From: Flavobacteriaceae bacterium
GTDB lineage: Bacteria; Bacteroidota; Bacteroidia; Flavobacteriales; Flavobacteriaceae
Length of the DNA stretch: 16,266 nucleotides
Assembly (NCBI GenBank): GCA_018674025.1
Contig: JABHBC010000195.1
Span: forward strand, 1 to 16,266
Direction of reading: 5' to 3'
Below, in pieces: positions 1 to 7,969 of the stretch; the stretch's first letter is position 1; each line of letters opens with the position of its first letter. The translations under genes were made by a program, and so were the position numbers. The notes under the pieces are model-generated. The model was given only the letters and a program-made list of their open reading frames with translations. It made no database searches and was not told the origin of the DNA.

Positions 1-2323
1 TAGAGACAATTTCTAAAAAGGAATTTTTATTTAAAGAAATAAATGTTTCTTCTTTGTTTTCATTTTCAATTAAAAATCTCTTTAAGAAATATTTTTCTTT
101 TTCCCCGTCAAAGTAAATTGCTGAGATAGGTTTTTTTGGTAACCACTTTTCTAAAACAATCATATCTTCATTAAAACGTGTTGTAATTTCTGGAGATATA
201 GTTTTAAGTATACCATTTTGCCTTATTATTAATAATTTGTCTTCTCCTCTAAATTCGCCTAACAACTCTCCCCTAGCATCAACATTTAGTCTTTGAATAG
301 TGTCGTCAAACCAAATTTTTCTTGGTTTTAAAGTTGATACACCTTTTTCTTTTAATTCAATTTTATTAACATTATGCTTTGTAACTATATTACCTCTAGA
401 AGATCTTCCTTTGATTAGATAATCAGAAAAATTAATATCCCATTTAAACTTTTTTAATTTTGCAGACTGTCTGAGAATTAGTGAAACAATTTCAGCTTCA
501 CCATTGGGATTTGCAGAAAAATAATAAACAACAGATTCTTTTTTTGCAGAAGACAAATCATAAACCTTATCCCTTGTTACTCCAGAGACAGCGAATCTTT
601 TTAAATAATAAAAGTTTTTGTCTCCATCTTTATATATCATATTATATATGGTCCTTTTGTCTTTCTTTTTAAAAACGGCAGCATGGATAATGTTCTTGGC
701 AATAAATGTTTTAGAGCCAACTTTAGTAATAACTACCTTACAATCTTTTGTAAAAACTATTAAATCATCTATATCACTACAGTCACAAACATATTCATCT
801 TTTCTTAGAGATGTACCAATAAACCCTTCTTCTCTGTTAACGTAAAGTTTAGTATTTCTAATTACTACTTTTGTAGCATCAACATCATCAAATAACTTTA
901 TTTCTGTTTTTCTTTGTCTATTTTCGGAGTAATCTTTTTTTAAGCTTTTAAAATAATTGATAGAAAAGTTAACAATATCATCTAAGTTAAATTTAACATT
1001 CTTGATTTGATTTTCAAGATCGATAATTTTATCACTTGCTTTACTAATATCAAACTTTGAGATTCTTTTGATTTTGATCTCAGTTAATCTTATAATATCT
1101 TCTTCAGTTACATCTCTTTTTAAATTATTCGTGTAAGGACGTAAGCCTAAATCAATAGCTTTTAAAACTCCTTGCCATGTATCTTGATTTTCTATGTCAC
1201 GATAAATCTTATTTTCAATAAAAATTCTTTCCAATGAAGAGTAATGCCATTGGTTTTCTAATTCACCTAGTTTTATTAGAAGCTCTTGTTTCAACAAGTC
1301 TACAGTATTGTCTGTAGATATTTTTAAAATTTCAGAAACTCCTATAAAAAGAGGTTTATTATTTTCAATAACACAACCTAGTGGGGATATTGATGTTTCA
1401 CAATTAGTAAATGCATAAAGAGCATCAATAGTTTTATCCGGAGAAATACCATTTGGTAAATAAATTAAAATTTCAACCTTTGACGCAGTATTATCATCAA
1501 TTTTTTTAATTCTAATCTTGCCTCTATCATTCGCTTTCAAGATAGAATCTATTAAAGATGTTGTAGTAGTTCCGTATGGAATTTCTGAAATCAATAATGT
1601 AGATTTATCAATAGTAGATATTTTAGCTCTAAGTCTGACCTTTCCTCCTCTTTTACCATCATTGTAATTTGAAAAATCAGCAACACCTCCTGTAATGAAA
1701 TCAGGGAAAATATTTATTTTTTTTCCTTGTAAATGTTTAATAGATGAATCAATTAATTCAATAAAATTATGAGATAAAATTTTTGTAGAAAGACCAACAG
1801 CAATACCTTCAGCGCCTTGAGCTAATAATAGAGGGAATTTAACAGGTAAATTAACAGGTTCTTTTCTCCTACCATCATAAGATGCTTGCCATTTAGTAAT
1901 CTTAGGATTGAATATAACATCTAATCCAAACTTTGATATTCTAGCTTCAATATATCTAGAAGCTGCAGCTCTATCGCCAGTTAATGTATTACCCCAGTTA
2001 CCCTGGGTGTCTATCAATAAATCTTTTTGACCAATTTGAACCATAGCATCAGCTATACTTGCATCTCCATGTGGGTGATATTGCATTGTATGACCTACAA
2101 TATTAGCTACTTTATTATACCTTCCATCATCTAAATCTTTCATCGATTGCATTATCCTTCTTTGAACAGGCTTAAAACCATCTTCAATAGCAGGAACAGC
2201 ACGTTCTAAAATAACATAAGATGCGTAATCCAAAAACCAATCTTTGTACATACCAGTTACTCTAGTGATAGATTCACTATTGTCAACAATTTGATTGATG
2301 TGATTATTATCTTCCTCTATCAT
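1..2323 (-). CDS. parC: DNA topoisomerase IV subunit A (3' end beyond the left edge)
   Basis: This is the DNA-cleaving subunit of topoisomerase IV, which with ParE decatenates daughter chromosomes. Read from ATG at 2323, 774 codons stay open to the window edge, so the end is missing. Visible features are the HPHGDASIADAMV segment of the winged-helix domain (residue 88 is Ala, 92 is Asp) and the active-site tyrosine Tyr124 in AAASRYIEAR. A tower/coiled-coil region and the start of a C-terminal beta-pinwheel follow. Residues 638-645 (KGRSSRGN) look like a pinwheel blade motif but not like a GyrA box, which supports ParC over GyrA, as does the adjacent parE. The start codon overlaps the parE stop by one base (TAATG), so the two are probably translationally coupled. 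The region is open only in this frame; short ORFs on the other strand are shadows. Confidence 0.95.
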   Translation of the reverse strand, partial: MIEEDNNHINQIVDNSESITRVTGMYKDWFLDYASYVILERAVPAIEDGFKPVQRRIMQSMKDLDDGRYNKVANIVGHTMQYHPHGDASIADAMVQIGQKDLLIDTQGNWGNTLTGDRAAASRYIEARISKFGLDVIFNPKITKWQASYDGRRKEPVNLPVKFPLLLAQGAEGIAVGLSTKILSHNFIELIDSSIKHLQGKKINIFPDFITGGVADFSNYNDGKRGGKVRLRAKISTIDKSTLLISEIPYGTTTTSLIDSILKANDRGKIRIKKIDDNTASKVEILIYLPNGISPDKTIDALYAFTNCETSISPLGCVIENNKPLFIGVSEILKISTDNTVDLLKQELLIKLGELENQWHYSSLERIFIENKIYRDIENQDTWQGVLKAIDLGLRPYTNNLKRDVTEEDIIRLTEIKIKRISKFDISKASDKIIDLENQIKNVKFNLDDIVNFSINYFKSLKKDYSENRQRKTEIKLFDDVDATKVVIRNTKLYVNREEGFIGTSLRKDEYVCDCSDIDDLIVFTKDCKVVITKVGSKTFIAKNIIHAAVFKKKDKRTIYNMIYKDGDKNFYYLKRFAVSGVTRDKVYDLSSAKKESVVYYFSANPNGEAEIVSLILRQSAKLKKFKWDINFSDYLIKGRSSRGNIVTKHNVNKIELKEKGVSTLKPRKIWFDDTIQRLNVDARGELLGEFRGEDKLLIIRQNGILKTISPEITTRFNEDMIVLEKWLPKKPISAIYFDGEKEKYFLKRFLIENENKEETFISLNKNSFLEIVS

Positions 2324-4182
2324 TATTTTTTATTATCAATTAAATCTAGTTCAACCTTTAAATTTTCTATAATGAAGTTTTGCCTGTCAGGTGTATTTTT
2401 ACCCATATAAAAACTAAGTAAATCCTCAATTGACATACCTTCATCTAACATAATAGGGTCTAATCTAATATTATCACCAATAAAATGCTTGAATTCATTG
2501 GGAGAAATTTCACCCAAACCTTTAAATCTGGTTATTTCAGGGTTTGGTTTTAATTTTAAAATCGCATCGATTCTTTCATCTTCTGTATAACAATAAATAG
2601 TCTCTTTTTTATTTCTTACTCTGAAAAGTGGAGTTTGAAGTATATAAATATGACCTTGCTTTATAAGCTCTGGAAAAAATTGAAGAAAAAATGTAATTAA
2701 AAGTAATCTAATATGCATTCCATCTACATCAGCATCTGTAGCTATAACTACATTATTATACCTTAGATATTCGATTGATTCTTCAATGTTTAATGCAGCT
2801 TGGAGTAAATTAAATTCCTCATTCTCGTAAACAATTTTCTTAGTTAAACCATAAGAATTAAGTGGCTTTCCTTTTAAACTAAACACTGCTTGAGTGTTTA
2901 CATCTCTTGATTTTGTAATACTTCCAGATGCAGAATCACCCTCAGTTATAAATAAAGTGGACTCTAGTCTTCGTTCATTTTTCAGATCACCTAGATGAAT
3001 TCTACAATCTCTAAGTTTTTTATTATGAATACTTGCTTTTTTAGCTCTATCTCTAGCTAATTTTCTAATACCAGAAAGTTCTTTTCTTTCTTTTTCAGCT
3101 TGTAATATTTTTCTTTGTATTGATTCTGCGATATTTGGATTTTTATGCAAATAATTATCTAAACTATTTTTTAAAAAATCATTAACATATGTCCTAACTG
3201 TTGGTAAATCACCACCCATGTCAGTAGATCCTAATTTTGTTTTTGTTTGACTTTCAAAAACTGGTTCCATTACTTTAATTGAAACAGCTGATACAATGGA
3301 TTTTCTAATATCAGATGAATCATAGCTTTTACCATAAAATTCTCTAATAGTCTTTACTAAACCTTCTCTAAATGCCAATAAATGAGTCCCCCCTTGTGTA
3401 GTGTTTTGACCATTAACAAATGAGTGGTATTCTTCACTGTATTGAGTCTTACTATGAGTTATTGCTACTTCTATATCTTCTCCACTAATATGCACAATTG
3501 GGTACAACATATCGTTTTCATTAATTCTTTCGCTTAGCAAGTCTTTTAATCCATTTTCACTAAAGAATTTTTCTCCGTTAAAAATTATAGTTAAACCTGG
3601 GTTTAAATAAACATAATTTTTAAGCATTCTAGAAATATATTCATTTCTGTACTTAAAATTTTTAAAAATAGTTTGATCAGGTATAAATGTAACCTTTGTA
3701 CCCTTTCTTCTAGAGGATTCTATTTTATCATCATGGTTTATTAAAGAACCTTGATTAAACTCTGCAGCAACTGAATAACCATCTCTTGTAGATTCTACCC
3801 TAAAATAATCAGAAAGTGCATTAACTGCTTTAGTACCTACACCGTTTAATCCTACAGCTTTTTTAAATGCTTTAGAGTCATATTTTCCACCAGTATTCAT
3901 TTTAGAAACAACATCAACAACTTTACCTAAAGGGATGCCGCGACCAAAATCTCTAACAGTCACTTTTGTTTGATTAATAGAAACTTCGATAGTTCTACCT
4001 GCACCCATAACAAATTCATCAATGGAATTGTCTAGAACTTCTTTTAATAATATATAAATACCGTCATCGGGAGATGATCCGTCACCAAGCTTACCTATAT
4101 ACATTCCAGGACGCATTCTGATATGCTCTTTCCAGTCTAAAGAACGAATATTGTCTTCTGTATAATTGTTGTTTGGCGACAT
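2323..4182 (-). CDS. parE: DNA topoisomerase IV subunit B
   Basis: ATPase subunit of topoisomerase IV, 619 aa, a normal length for ParE and shorter than gyrase B proteins carrying the large TOPRIM insert. The N-terminal GHKL ATPase domain shows the N-box (KEVLDNSIDE, Glu48/Asn52), the DFGRGIP motif (78-84) and the GLNGVGTK lid glycines (111-118). A transducer domain follows. The TOPRIM domain has EGDSAS at 414-419 and the metal-binding TDADVDG at 482-488. The RFKGLGEI motif lies at 552-559. parC follows with a TAATG overlap, so the subunits are made from one transcript. About 104 bases separate the gene from ychF upstream. I see no good TAnnTTTG promoter there (best is TTAGTTTG near 4222-4229 without a spaced TTG), so read-through from ychF remains possible. 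Confidence 0.97.
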   Translation of the reverse strand: MSPNNNYTEDNIRSLDWKEHIRMRPGMYIGKLGDGSSPDDGIYILLKEVLDNSIDEFVMGAGRTIEVSINQTKVTVRDFGRGIPLGKVVDVVSKMNTGGKYDSKAFKKAVGLNGVGTKAVNALSDYFRVESTRDGYSVAAEFNQGSLINHDDKIESSRRKGTKVTFIPDQTIFKNFKYRNEYISRMLKNYVYLNPGLTIIFNGEKFFSENGLKDLLSERINENDMLYPIVHISGEDIEVAITHSKTQYSEEYHSFVNGQNTTQGGTHLLAFREGLVKTIREFYGKSYDSSDIRKSIVSAVSIKVMEPVFESQTKTKLGSTDMGGDLPTVRTYVNDFLKNSLDNYLHKNPNIAESIQRKILQAEKERKELSGIRKLARDRAKKASIHNKKLRDCRIHLGDLKNERRLESTLFITEGDSASGSITKSRDVNTQAVFSLKGKPLNSYGLTKKIVYENEEFNLLQAALNIEESIEYLRYNNVVIATDADVDGMHIRLLLITFFLQFFPELIKQGHIYILQTPLFRVRNKKETIYCYTEDERIDAILKLKPNPEITRFKGLGEISPNEFKHFIGDNIRLDPIMLDEGMSIEDLLSFYMGKNTPDRQNFIIENLKVELDLIDNKK

Positions 4183-4286
4183 TTAATTTAAATAAATAAG
4201 ATCGATGCTAATATAGTGTATCAAACTAAAAAAAGAAATCAAGAATAGGTAAAGTAATTAACAAAGTATTTAATGAATGTTGAAAA

Positions 4287-5381
4287 TTAAACGTTAAACA
4301 AAAAGTGCATAACATCACCATCATTCACAATATAATTTTTACCCTCAATATTCATCTTTCCTGCTTCCTTGACTTTTAATTCATTTTTATAAGTCACATA
4401 GTCATCATATGAAATTACTTCAGCTCTAATAAAACCTTTTTCGAAATCCGTATGAATGACTACAGCAGCTTGGGGAGCAGTAGATCCAACAGCTATGGTC
4501 CAGGCTCTAACTTCTTTTAAACCAGCTGTAAAATATGTTTGAAGATTTAGTAACTTGTAAGTTGATCTTAACAGTTTAGATGATCCAGGTTCTGATAAGC
4601 CTAAATCTTCTAAAAATATCTTTCTTTCTTCAAAATCATCTAACTCGTTAATATCAGCTTCAATTCCAACAGCGAGGGTGATTACCTCTGCATTTTCATT
4701 TGAAACTAGTTTTTTTATTCTGTCAACATAATGATTACCAGTGGTTGCACTATTTTCATCAACATTACAAACATATAAAACAGGTTTATCAGTAATTAAT
4801 TGTAGTGGAGATACAAAAGATGAATAATTATCCTTATCAAAATCTAGAGATCGTACAGATTTAAAAGATTCTAAATGAGATTTAATTTGGTTTAAAATAA
4901 TTAATTCTTTTTGAGCTTCTTTATTTCCTGTTTTTGCAGTTCTTACGGTCTTTTCTAATTTTTTGTTTACAGTTTCAAGGTCTTTTAATTGTAATTCTAA
5001 ATCAATAATTTCTTTATCTCTAACTGGGTCAACAGAACCATCTACATGAATAATATTGTCATTATCAAAACATCTTAAGACATGAATGATAGCATCAGTT
5101 TCTCTGATGTTTCCTAAAAATTGATTGCCTAACCCTTCACCCTTGCTAGCTCCTTTGACTAATCCTGCAATATCAACTATTTCAACTGTTGCTGGAATAA
5201 CTTTTTCAGGCTTAACTAGGTTTTCTAAAGTTAATAATCTATTATCTGGAACATTAACAACTCCAATATTAGGCTCAATAGTACAAAATGGAAAGTTTGC
5301 ACTTTGTGCTTTTGAATTTGATAAACAATTAAATAAAGTTGACTTTCCTACGTTTGGTAATCCTACTATCCCTGCCTTCAT
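4287..5381 (-). CDS. ychF: Redox-regulated ATPase YchF (Obg-like)
   Basis: A conserved cytoplasmic P-loop NTPase of the Obg family, 364 aa, full length. The G1 loop is GLPNVGKST (7-15), the G3 region is DIAGLVKGAS (70-79) and the G4 position reads NVDE (206-209). In this family the altered G4 is associated with ATP rather than GTP preference. A coiled-coil insert spans roughly 125-175, and a TGS domain forms the C-terminus from about residue 281 (QTYFTAG). Family members bind ribosomes and have been linked to translation and oxidative stress responses, but the precise role is unsettled. The ATG overlaps the stop of the ferredoxin gene by one base (TAATG), which implies co-transcription and probably coupled translation. 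Confidence 0.96.
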   Translation of the reverse strand: MKAGIVGLPNVGKSTLFNCLSNSKAQSANFPFCTIEPNIGVVNVPDNRLLTLENLVKPEKVIPATVEIVDIAGLVKGASKGEGLGNQFLGNIRETDAIIHVLRCFDNDNIIHVDGSVDPVRDKEIIDLELQLKDLETVNKKLEKTVRTAKTGNKEAQKELIILNQIKSHLESFKSVRSLDFDKDNYSSFVSPLQLITDKPVLYVCNVDENSATTGNHYVDRIKKLVSNENAEVITLAVGIEADINELDDFEERKIFLEDLGLSEPGSSKLLRSTYKLLNLQTYFTAGLKEVRAWTIAVGSTAPQAAVVIHTDFEKGFIRAEVISYDDYVTYKNELKVKEAGKMNIEGKNYIVNDGDVMHFLFNV

Positions 5382-5734
5382 TAGTTATTTGGGTGCATAA
5401 ATTGTTGTTTTCTTTTTAAAATATCTTCACTTTCAACATTATTTTCGTCAGGAACACAGCAATCTACAGGGCAAACGGCTGCACATTGTGGTTCTTCATG
5501 AAACCCAACACACTCGGTACATTTACTTGGTACTATGTAAAATATTTCATCGCTAATTGCTTCTTGGACGACTTCAGCATTAACCTCTTCACCAGAAGTT
5601 AAAACTATATCTCCTTCAAGACTAGTCCCATCTGAATATCTCCAATCATCACTCGCTTCATATATGGCTGTATTTGGGCATTCAGCTTCACATGCACCGC
5701 AGTTTATACACTCGTCGGTAATTATGATTGCCAT
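5381..5734 (-). CDS. 2[4Fe-4S] ferredoxin, Alvin type
   Basis: A small cytoplasmic electron carrier of 117 aa. The first cluster motif is C9-x2-C12-x2-C15-x3-C19-Pro and the second is C72-x2-C75-x8-C84-x3-C88-Pro. The eight-residue spacing between the second and third cysteines of the second motif is typical of the Alvin-type (Allochromatium vinosum) group. About 50 acidic residues separate the motifs, and two extra cysteines (C92, C93) follow the second motif. The physiological partner cannot be read from the sequence. The gene is first in an operon with ychF and is divergent from the acyl-CoA reductase gene; a well-matched Bacteroidota promoter lies just upstream (5761-5791). Confidence 0.93.
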   Translation of the reverse strand: MAIIITDECINCGACEAECPNTAIYEASDDWRYSDGTSLEGDIVLTSGEEVNAEVVQEAISDEIFYIVPSKCTECVGFHEEPQCAAVCPVDCCVPDENNVESEDILKRKQQFMHPNN

Positions 5735-5757
5735 ATGATTATTGTTTTATAAATTTG
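5728..5757 (+). promoter_or_regulatory. Predicted promoter for the acyl-CoA reductase gene
   Basis: TTG at 5728-5730, a 19-base spacer and TAAATTTG at 5750-5757 match the Bacteroidota consensus exactly. The start point is predicted near 5763, about 37 bases before the ATG at 5800. The TTG lies just inside the 5' end of the divergent ferredoxin gene, and the two -7 elements of the divergent promoters are only three bases apart. Confidence 0.6.
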
Positions 5758-5760
5758 ACA

Positions 5761-5791
5761 CAAAAGTAATTTTAAAAGAATTTAAAACCAA
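5761..5791 (-). promoter_or_regulatory. Predicted promoter for the ferredoxin-ychF operon
   Basis: Read on the minus strand, TTG at 5791-5789, a 20-base spacer and TACTTTTG at 5768-5761 match the Bacteroidota consensus TTG-N17-23-TAnnTTTG exactly. The start point is predicted near 5755, giving a leader of about 20 bases before the ferredoxin ATG at 5734. This is a match by eye with no transcript data. Confidence 0.6.
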
Positions 5792-5799
5792 GTAGATAA

Positions 5800-6831
5800 A
5801 TGAATATAAATAGAAGAATCCAATTAATTTCTGATATTGGTGAGTTTTTGAAAAATTATTTAGATGAAAATTATGACAACAATAATGATAATAAATTAGT
5901 TGAATTTAAAGATGTCATTATTAAAGCCCAATCCAAAAATCCATGGTTTACCGATGCAAATATTAAAGTCAATTTAACTTATTGGTCCAAAAAATTAACC
6001 AAACATAATTTAAATAAATGGTTAAGTAAGTACAATTTAAACAATACATCAAGAAAAAATATTGCAATAATTATGGCAGGAAATATTCCTCTTGTTGGTT
6101 TTCATGATTTTATTTGTGTTTTTTTATCGGGTCATAATTCAATTATTAAATTATCTAACAGTGATAATTGTATTATTCCTTTTTTAACAGACTTAATGAA
6201 ATTACCATCTGAAAGAATAGTTTATTCAGACAGTTTTTTAAAAGATTATGACGGTGTTATTGCTACAGGATCTGATAACACGAGTAGATATTTTGACTAC
6301 TATTTTAAAAATAAACGATCTATTATTAGAAAAAATCGAAATTCAATAGCAATTTTAAATGGTGAAGAATCTGATGATGATTTAAAATCTTTAAGTCAAG
6401 ACATATTTACATATTTTGGACTTGGATGTAGAAATGTATCCAAATTATATGTCCCTAAAAACTACAATTTTGATTTATTTTTTAATTCAATCTTTTGTTA
6501 TAAAGAATTAATCAATAATCATAAATATGCTAATAACTATGACTACAATAAGGCAATTTACTTAATGAGTGAATATAAATTTCTTGATAATGGTTTTTTC
6601 ATTGTTAAAGAAGGTAATGAAATGCACTCCCCTATTTCAACAATTAACTTTGAGTACTATGATAATGTTTCTATTCTTAAAGAAAAAATATATCTTGAAG
6701 ATGACAATATTCAATGTATAGTTAGTAACATTGAATTCAAAGGCAAAGTTAATTTTGGTGAAACTCAAAACCCATCCTTAAATCAATATGCTGACAATAT
6801 AGATGTAATGAGATTTTTGTTAACAATATAG
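5800..6831 (+). CDS. Acyl-CoA reductase, LuxC-like
   Basis: A 343-aa protein of the LuxC/acyl-CoA reductase family, related to aldehyde dehydrogenases, which reduces acyl groups to aldehydes with NAD(P)H through an acyl-cysteine intermediate. The likely nucleotide-binding segment is MAGNIPLVGFHDF (92-104), followed by ATGSDNTSRYF (155-165). The probable catalytic cysteine is Cys210 in FGLGCRNVSK. No luxD or luxE partner and no luciferase gene are present, so bioluminescence is not implied. In flavobacteria a gene like this commonly sits between a ferredoxin gene and serC, as here, but its substrate in that setting is not known to me. A 70-base gap separates it from serC, with no obvious hairpin terminator. 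Confidence 0.85.
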   Translation: MNINRRIQLISDIGEFLKNYLDENYDNNNDNKLVEFKDVIIKAQSKNPWFTDANIKVNLTYWSKKLTKHNLNKWLSKYNLNNTSRKNIAIIMAGNIPLVGFHDFICVFLSGHNSIIKLSNSDNCIIPFLTDLMKLPSERIVYSDSFLKDYDGVIATGSDNTSRYFDYYFKNKRSIIRKNRNSIAILNGEESDDDLKSLSQDIFTYFGLGCRNVSKLYVPKNYNFDLFFNSIFCYKELINNHKYANNYDYNKAIYLMSEYKFLDNGFFIVKEGNEMHSPISTINFEYYDNVSILKEKIYLEDDNIQCIVSNIEFKGKVNFGETQNPSLNQYADNIDVMRFLLTI

Positions 6832-6901
6832 TTTAAAACTTATCTTAAAAAACAAAATATTTAGATTAATAATTACCAAATTTGTTGTTTAATTTTAAAA
6901 T

Positions 6902-7966
6902 ATGAAAAAACATAATTTTAGTGCTGGACCTTGTATACTACCCCAAGAGGTTTTACTACAAGCTTCTGAATCTATCATGGACTTTAATCAAAGTGGATTA
7001 TCACTTATAGAAATATCACATAGAAGCAAACCATTCGTTGATGTAATCGACGAAGCTAAAGATATTGCATTAGATTTATTAAATCTTAAAAATAAAGGAT
7101 ATCAAGTTCTTTTTTTACAAGGTGGAGCTAGCACACAGTTTTTAATGACAGCCTACAATCTTTTAGAGACTAAAGCATCTTTTTTGAATACTGGATCTTG
7201 GAGTGATAAAGCAATTAAAGAGGCAAAATTATTTGGCTCTGTTAATGAGTTAGCAAGCTCAAAAGATTCAAACTTTAACTATATTCCAAAAGATTACACA
7301 ATTCCTTCTGATTCTGACTACTTTCATTGCACTTCTAATAATACAATCTTTGGAACTCAAATTAAAGATTTTAAAGAATCATCTATTCCTGTAATATGTG
7401 ATATGAGTAGTGATATATTCTCCAGGGATTTAGATTTTTCAAAATTTGATTTGATTTATGCTGGCGCACAAAAAAATATGGGACCAGCAGGGGCAACAAT
7501 CGTTATTATTAAAGAAGAAATTCTCGGAAAAGTGACTAGAAATATCCCTTCAATGATGAATTATAAACTCATGATTGACAAAAGTAGCATGTTTAATACA
7601 CCTCCTGTATTTTCTATTTATGTTTCTTTATTAACCATGAGATGGTTAAAAAACTTAGGAGGAATTAAAGCAATCGATGAGATTAACAAAACAAAAGCTA
7701 TTGTTATGTACTCAGAAATCGATTTAAATCCGCTTTTTAAAGGTTATGCTGCTATTGAAGACAGATCTACTATGAATGCAACGTTTAATTTAACAAACAA
7801 CGATTTAAAAGACACTTTTGAATCGATGTTAAAAGAAGCAGGTGTTAATGGTGTTAATGGACACAGAAGTGTTGGAGGATATAGAGCGTCTATGTATAAT
7901 GCATTATCGCTTGATAGCGTGAAAGTTCTTGTAGAAGTAATGAGTGAATTAGAAACAAAAGCATAA
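6902..7966 (+). CDS. serC: Phosphoserine aminotransferase
   Basis: A PLP-dependent class V aminotransferase, 354 aa, full length. It converts 3-phosphohydroxypyruvate and glutamate to phosphoserine, the second step of serine synthesis, and in many bacteria also acts on the 4-phosphohydroxythreonine route to vitamin B6. The N-terminal NFSAGPCILP and the GGASTQF loop (74-80) are characteristic. The PLP-binding lysine is Lys191 in YAGAQKNMGPAG, and the C-terminal GHRSVGGYRASMYNA helps bind substrate phosphate. A 9-bp unit (GGTGTTAAT) occurs twice in tandem at 7841-7858, giving Val-Asn-Gly-Val-Asn-Gly just before GHRS without disturbing the fold motif. serA follows three bases after the stop codon. 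Confidence 0.96.
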   Translation: MKKHNFSAGPCILPQEVLLQASESIMDFNQSGLSLIEISHRSKPFVDVIDEAKDIALDLLNLKNKGYQVLFLQGGASTQFLMTAYNLLETKASFLNTGSWSDKAIKEAKLFGSVNELASSKDSNFNYIPKDYTIPSDSDYFHCTSNNTIFGTQIKDFKESSIPVICDMSSDIFSRDLDFSKFDLIYAGAQKNMGPAGATIVIIKEEILGKVTRNIPSMMNYKLMIDKSSMFNTPPVFSIYVSLLTMRWLKNLGGIKAIDEINKTKAIVMYSEIDLNPLFKGYAAIEDRSTMNATFNLTNNDLKDTFESMLKEAGVNGVNGHRSVGGYRASMYNALSLDSVKVLVEVMSELETKA

Positions 7967-7969
7967 AAA

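Noticed and set aside
481..845. Two short plus-strand open frames (481-672 and 618-845).
   Set aside because: They lie inside parC on the opposite strand, have low-complexity translations and no recognisable motifs; the parC frame is continuous and well conserved through the region.
4183..4286. A parE promoter or ychF terminator in this spacer.
   Set aside because: The best -7 candidate (TTAGTTTG on the minus strand, 4229-4222) has a mismatch and no TTG at 17-23 bases; no stable hairpin followed by a T-run is present.
5125..5400. A plus-strand open frame of 91 codons.
   Set aside because: Antisense to the conserved P-loop region of ychF; its translation resembles no family and depends on the codon bias of ychF.
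5800..6831. A bioluminescence (lux) locus.
   Set aside because: Only a LuxC-like reductase is present; no luxA, luxB, luxD or luxE homologue is nearby, and the other neighbours are serine synthesis genes.
6832..6901. A serC promoter (CAAATTTG at 6877-6884).
   Set aside because: It has one mismatch in the TA pair and no correctly spaced TTG; read-through from the upstream gene is equally likely.
7841..7858. Tandem GGTGTTAAT duplication in serC as a recent expansion.
   Set aside because: The encoded Val-Asn-Gly pair falls where other SerC proteins have a similar six-residue stretch, so no insertion is needed to explain it.
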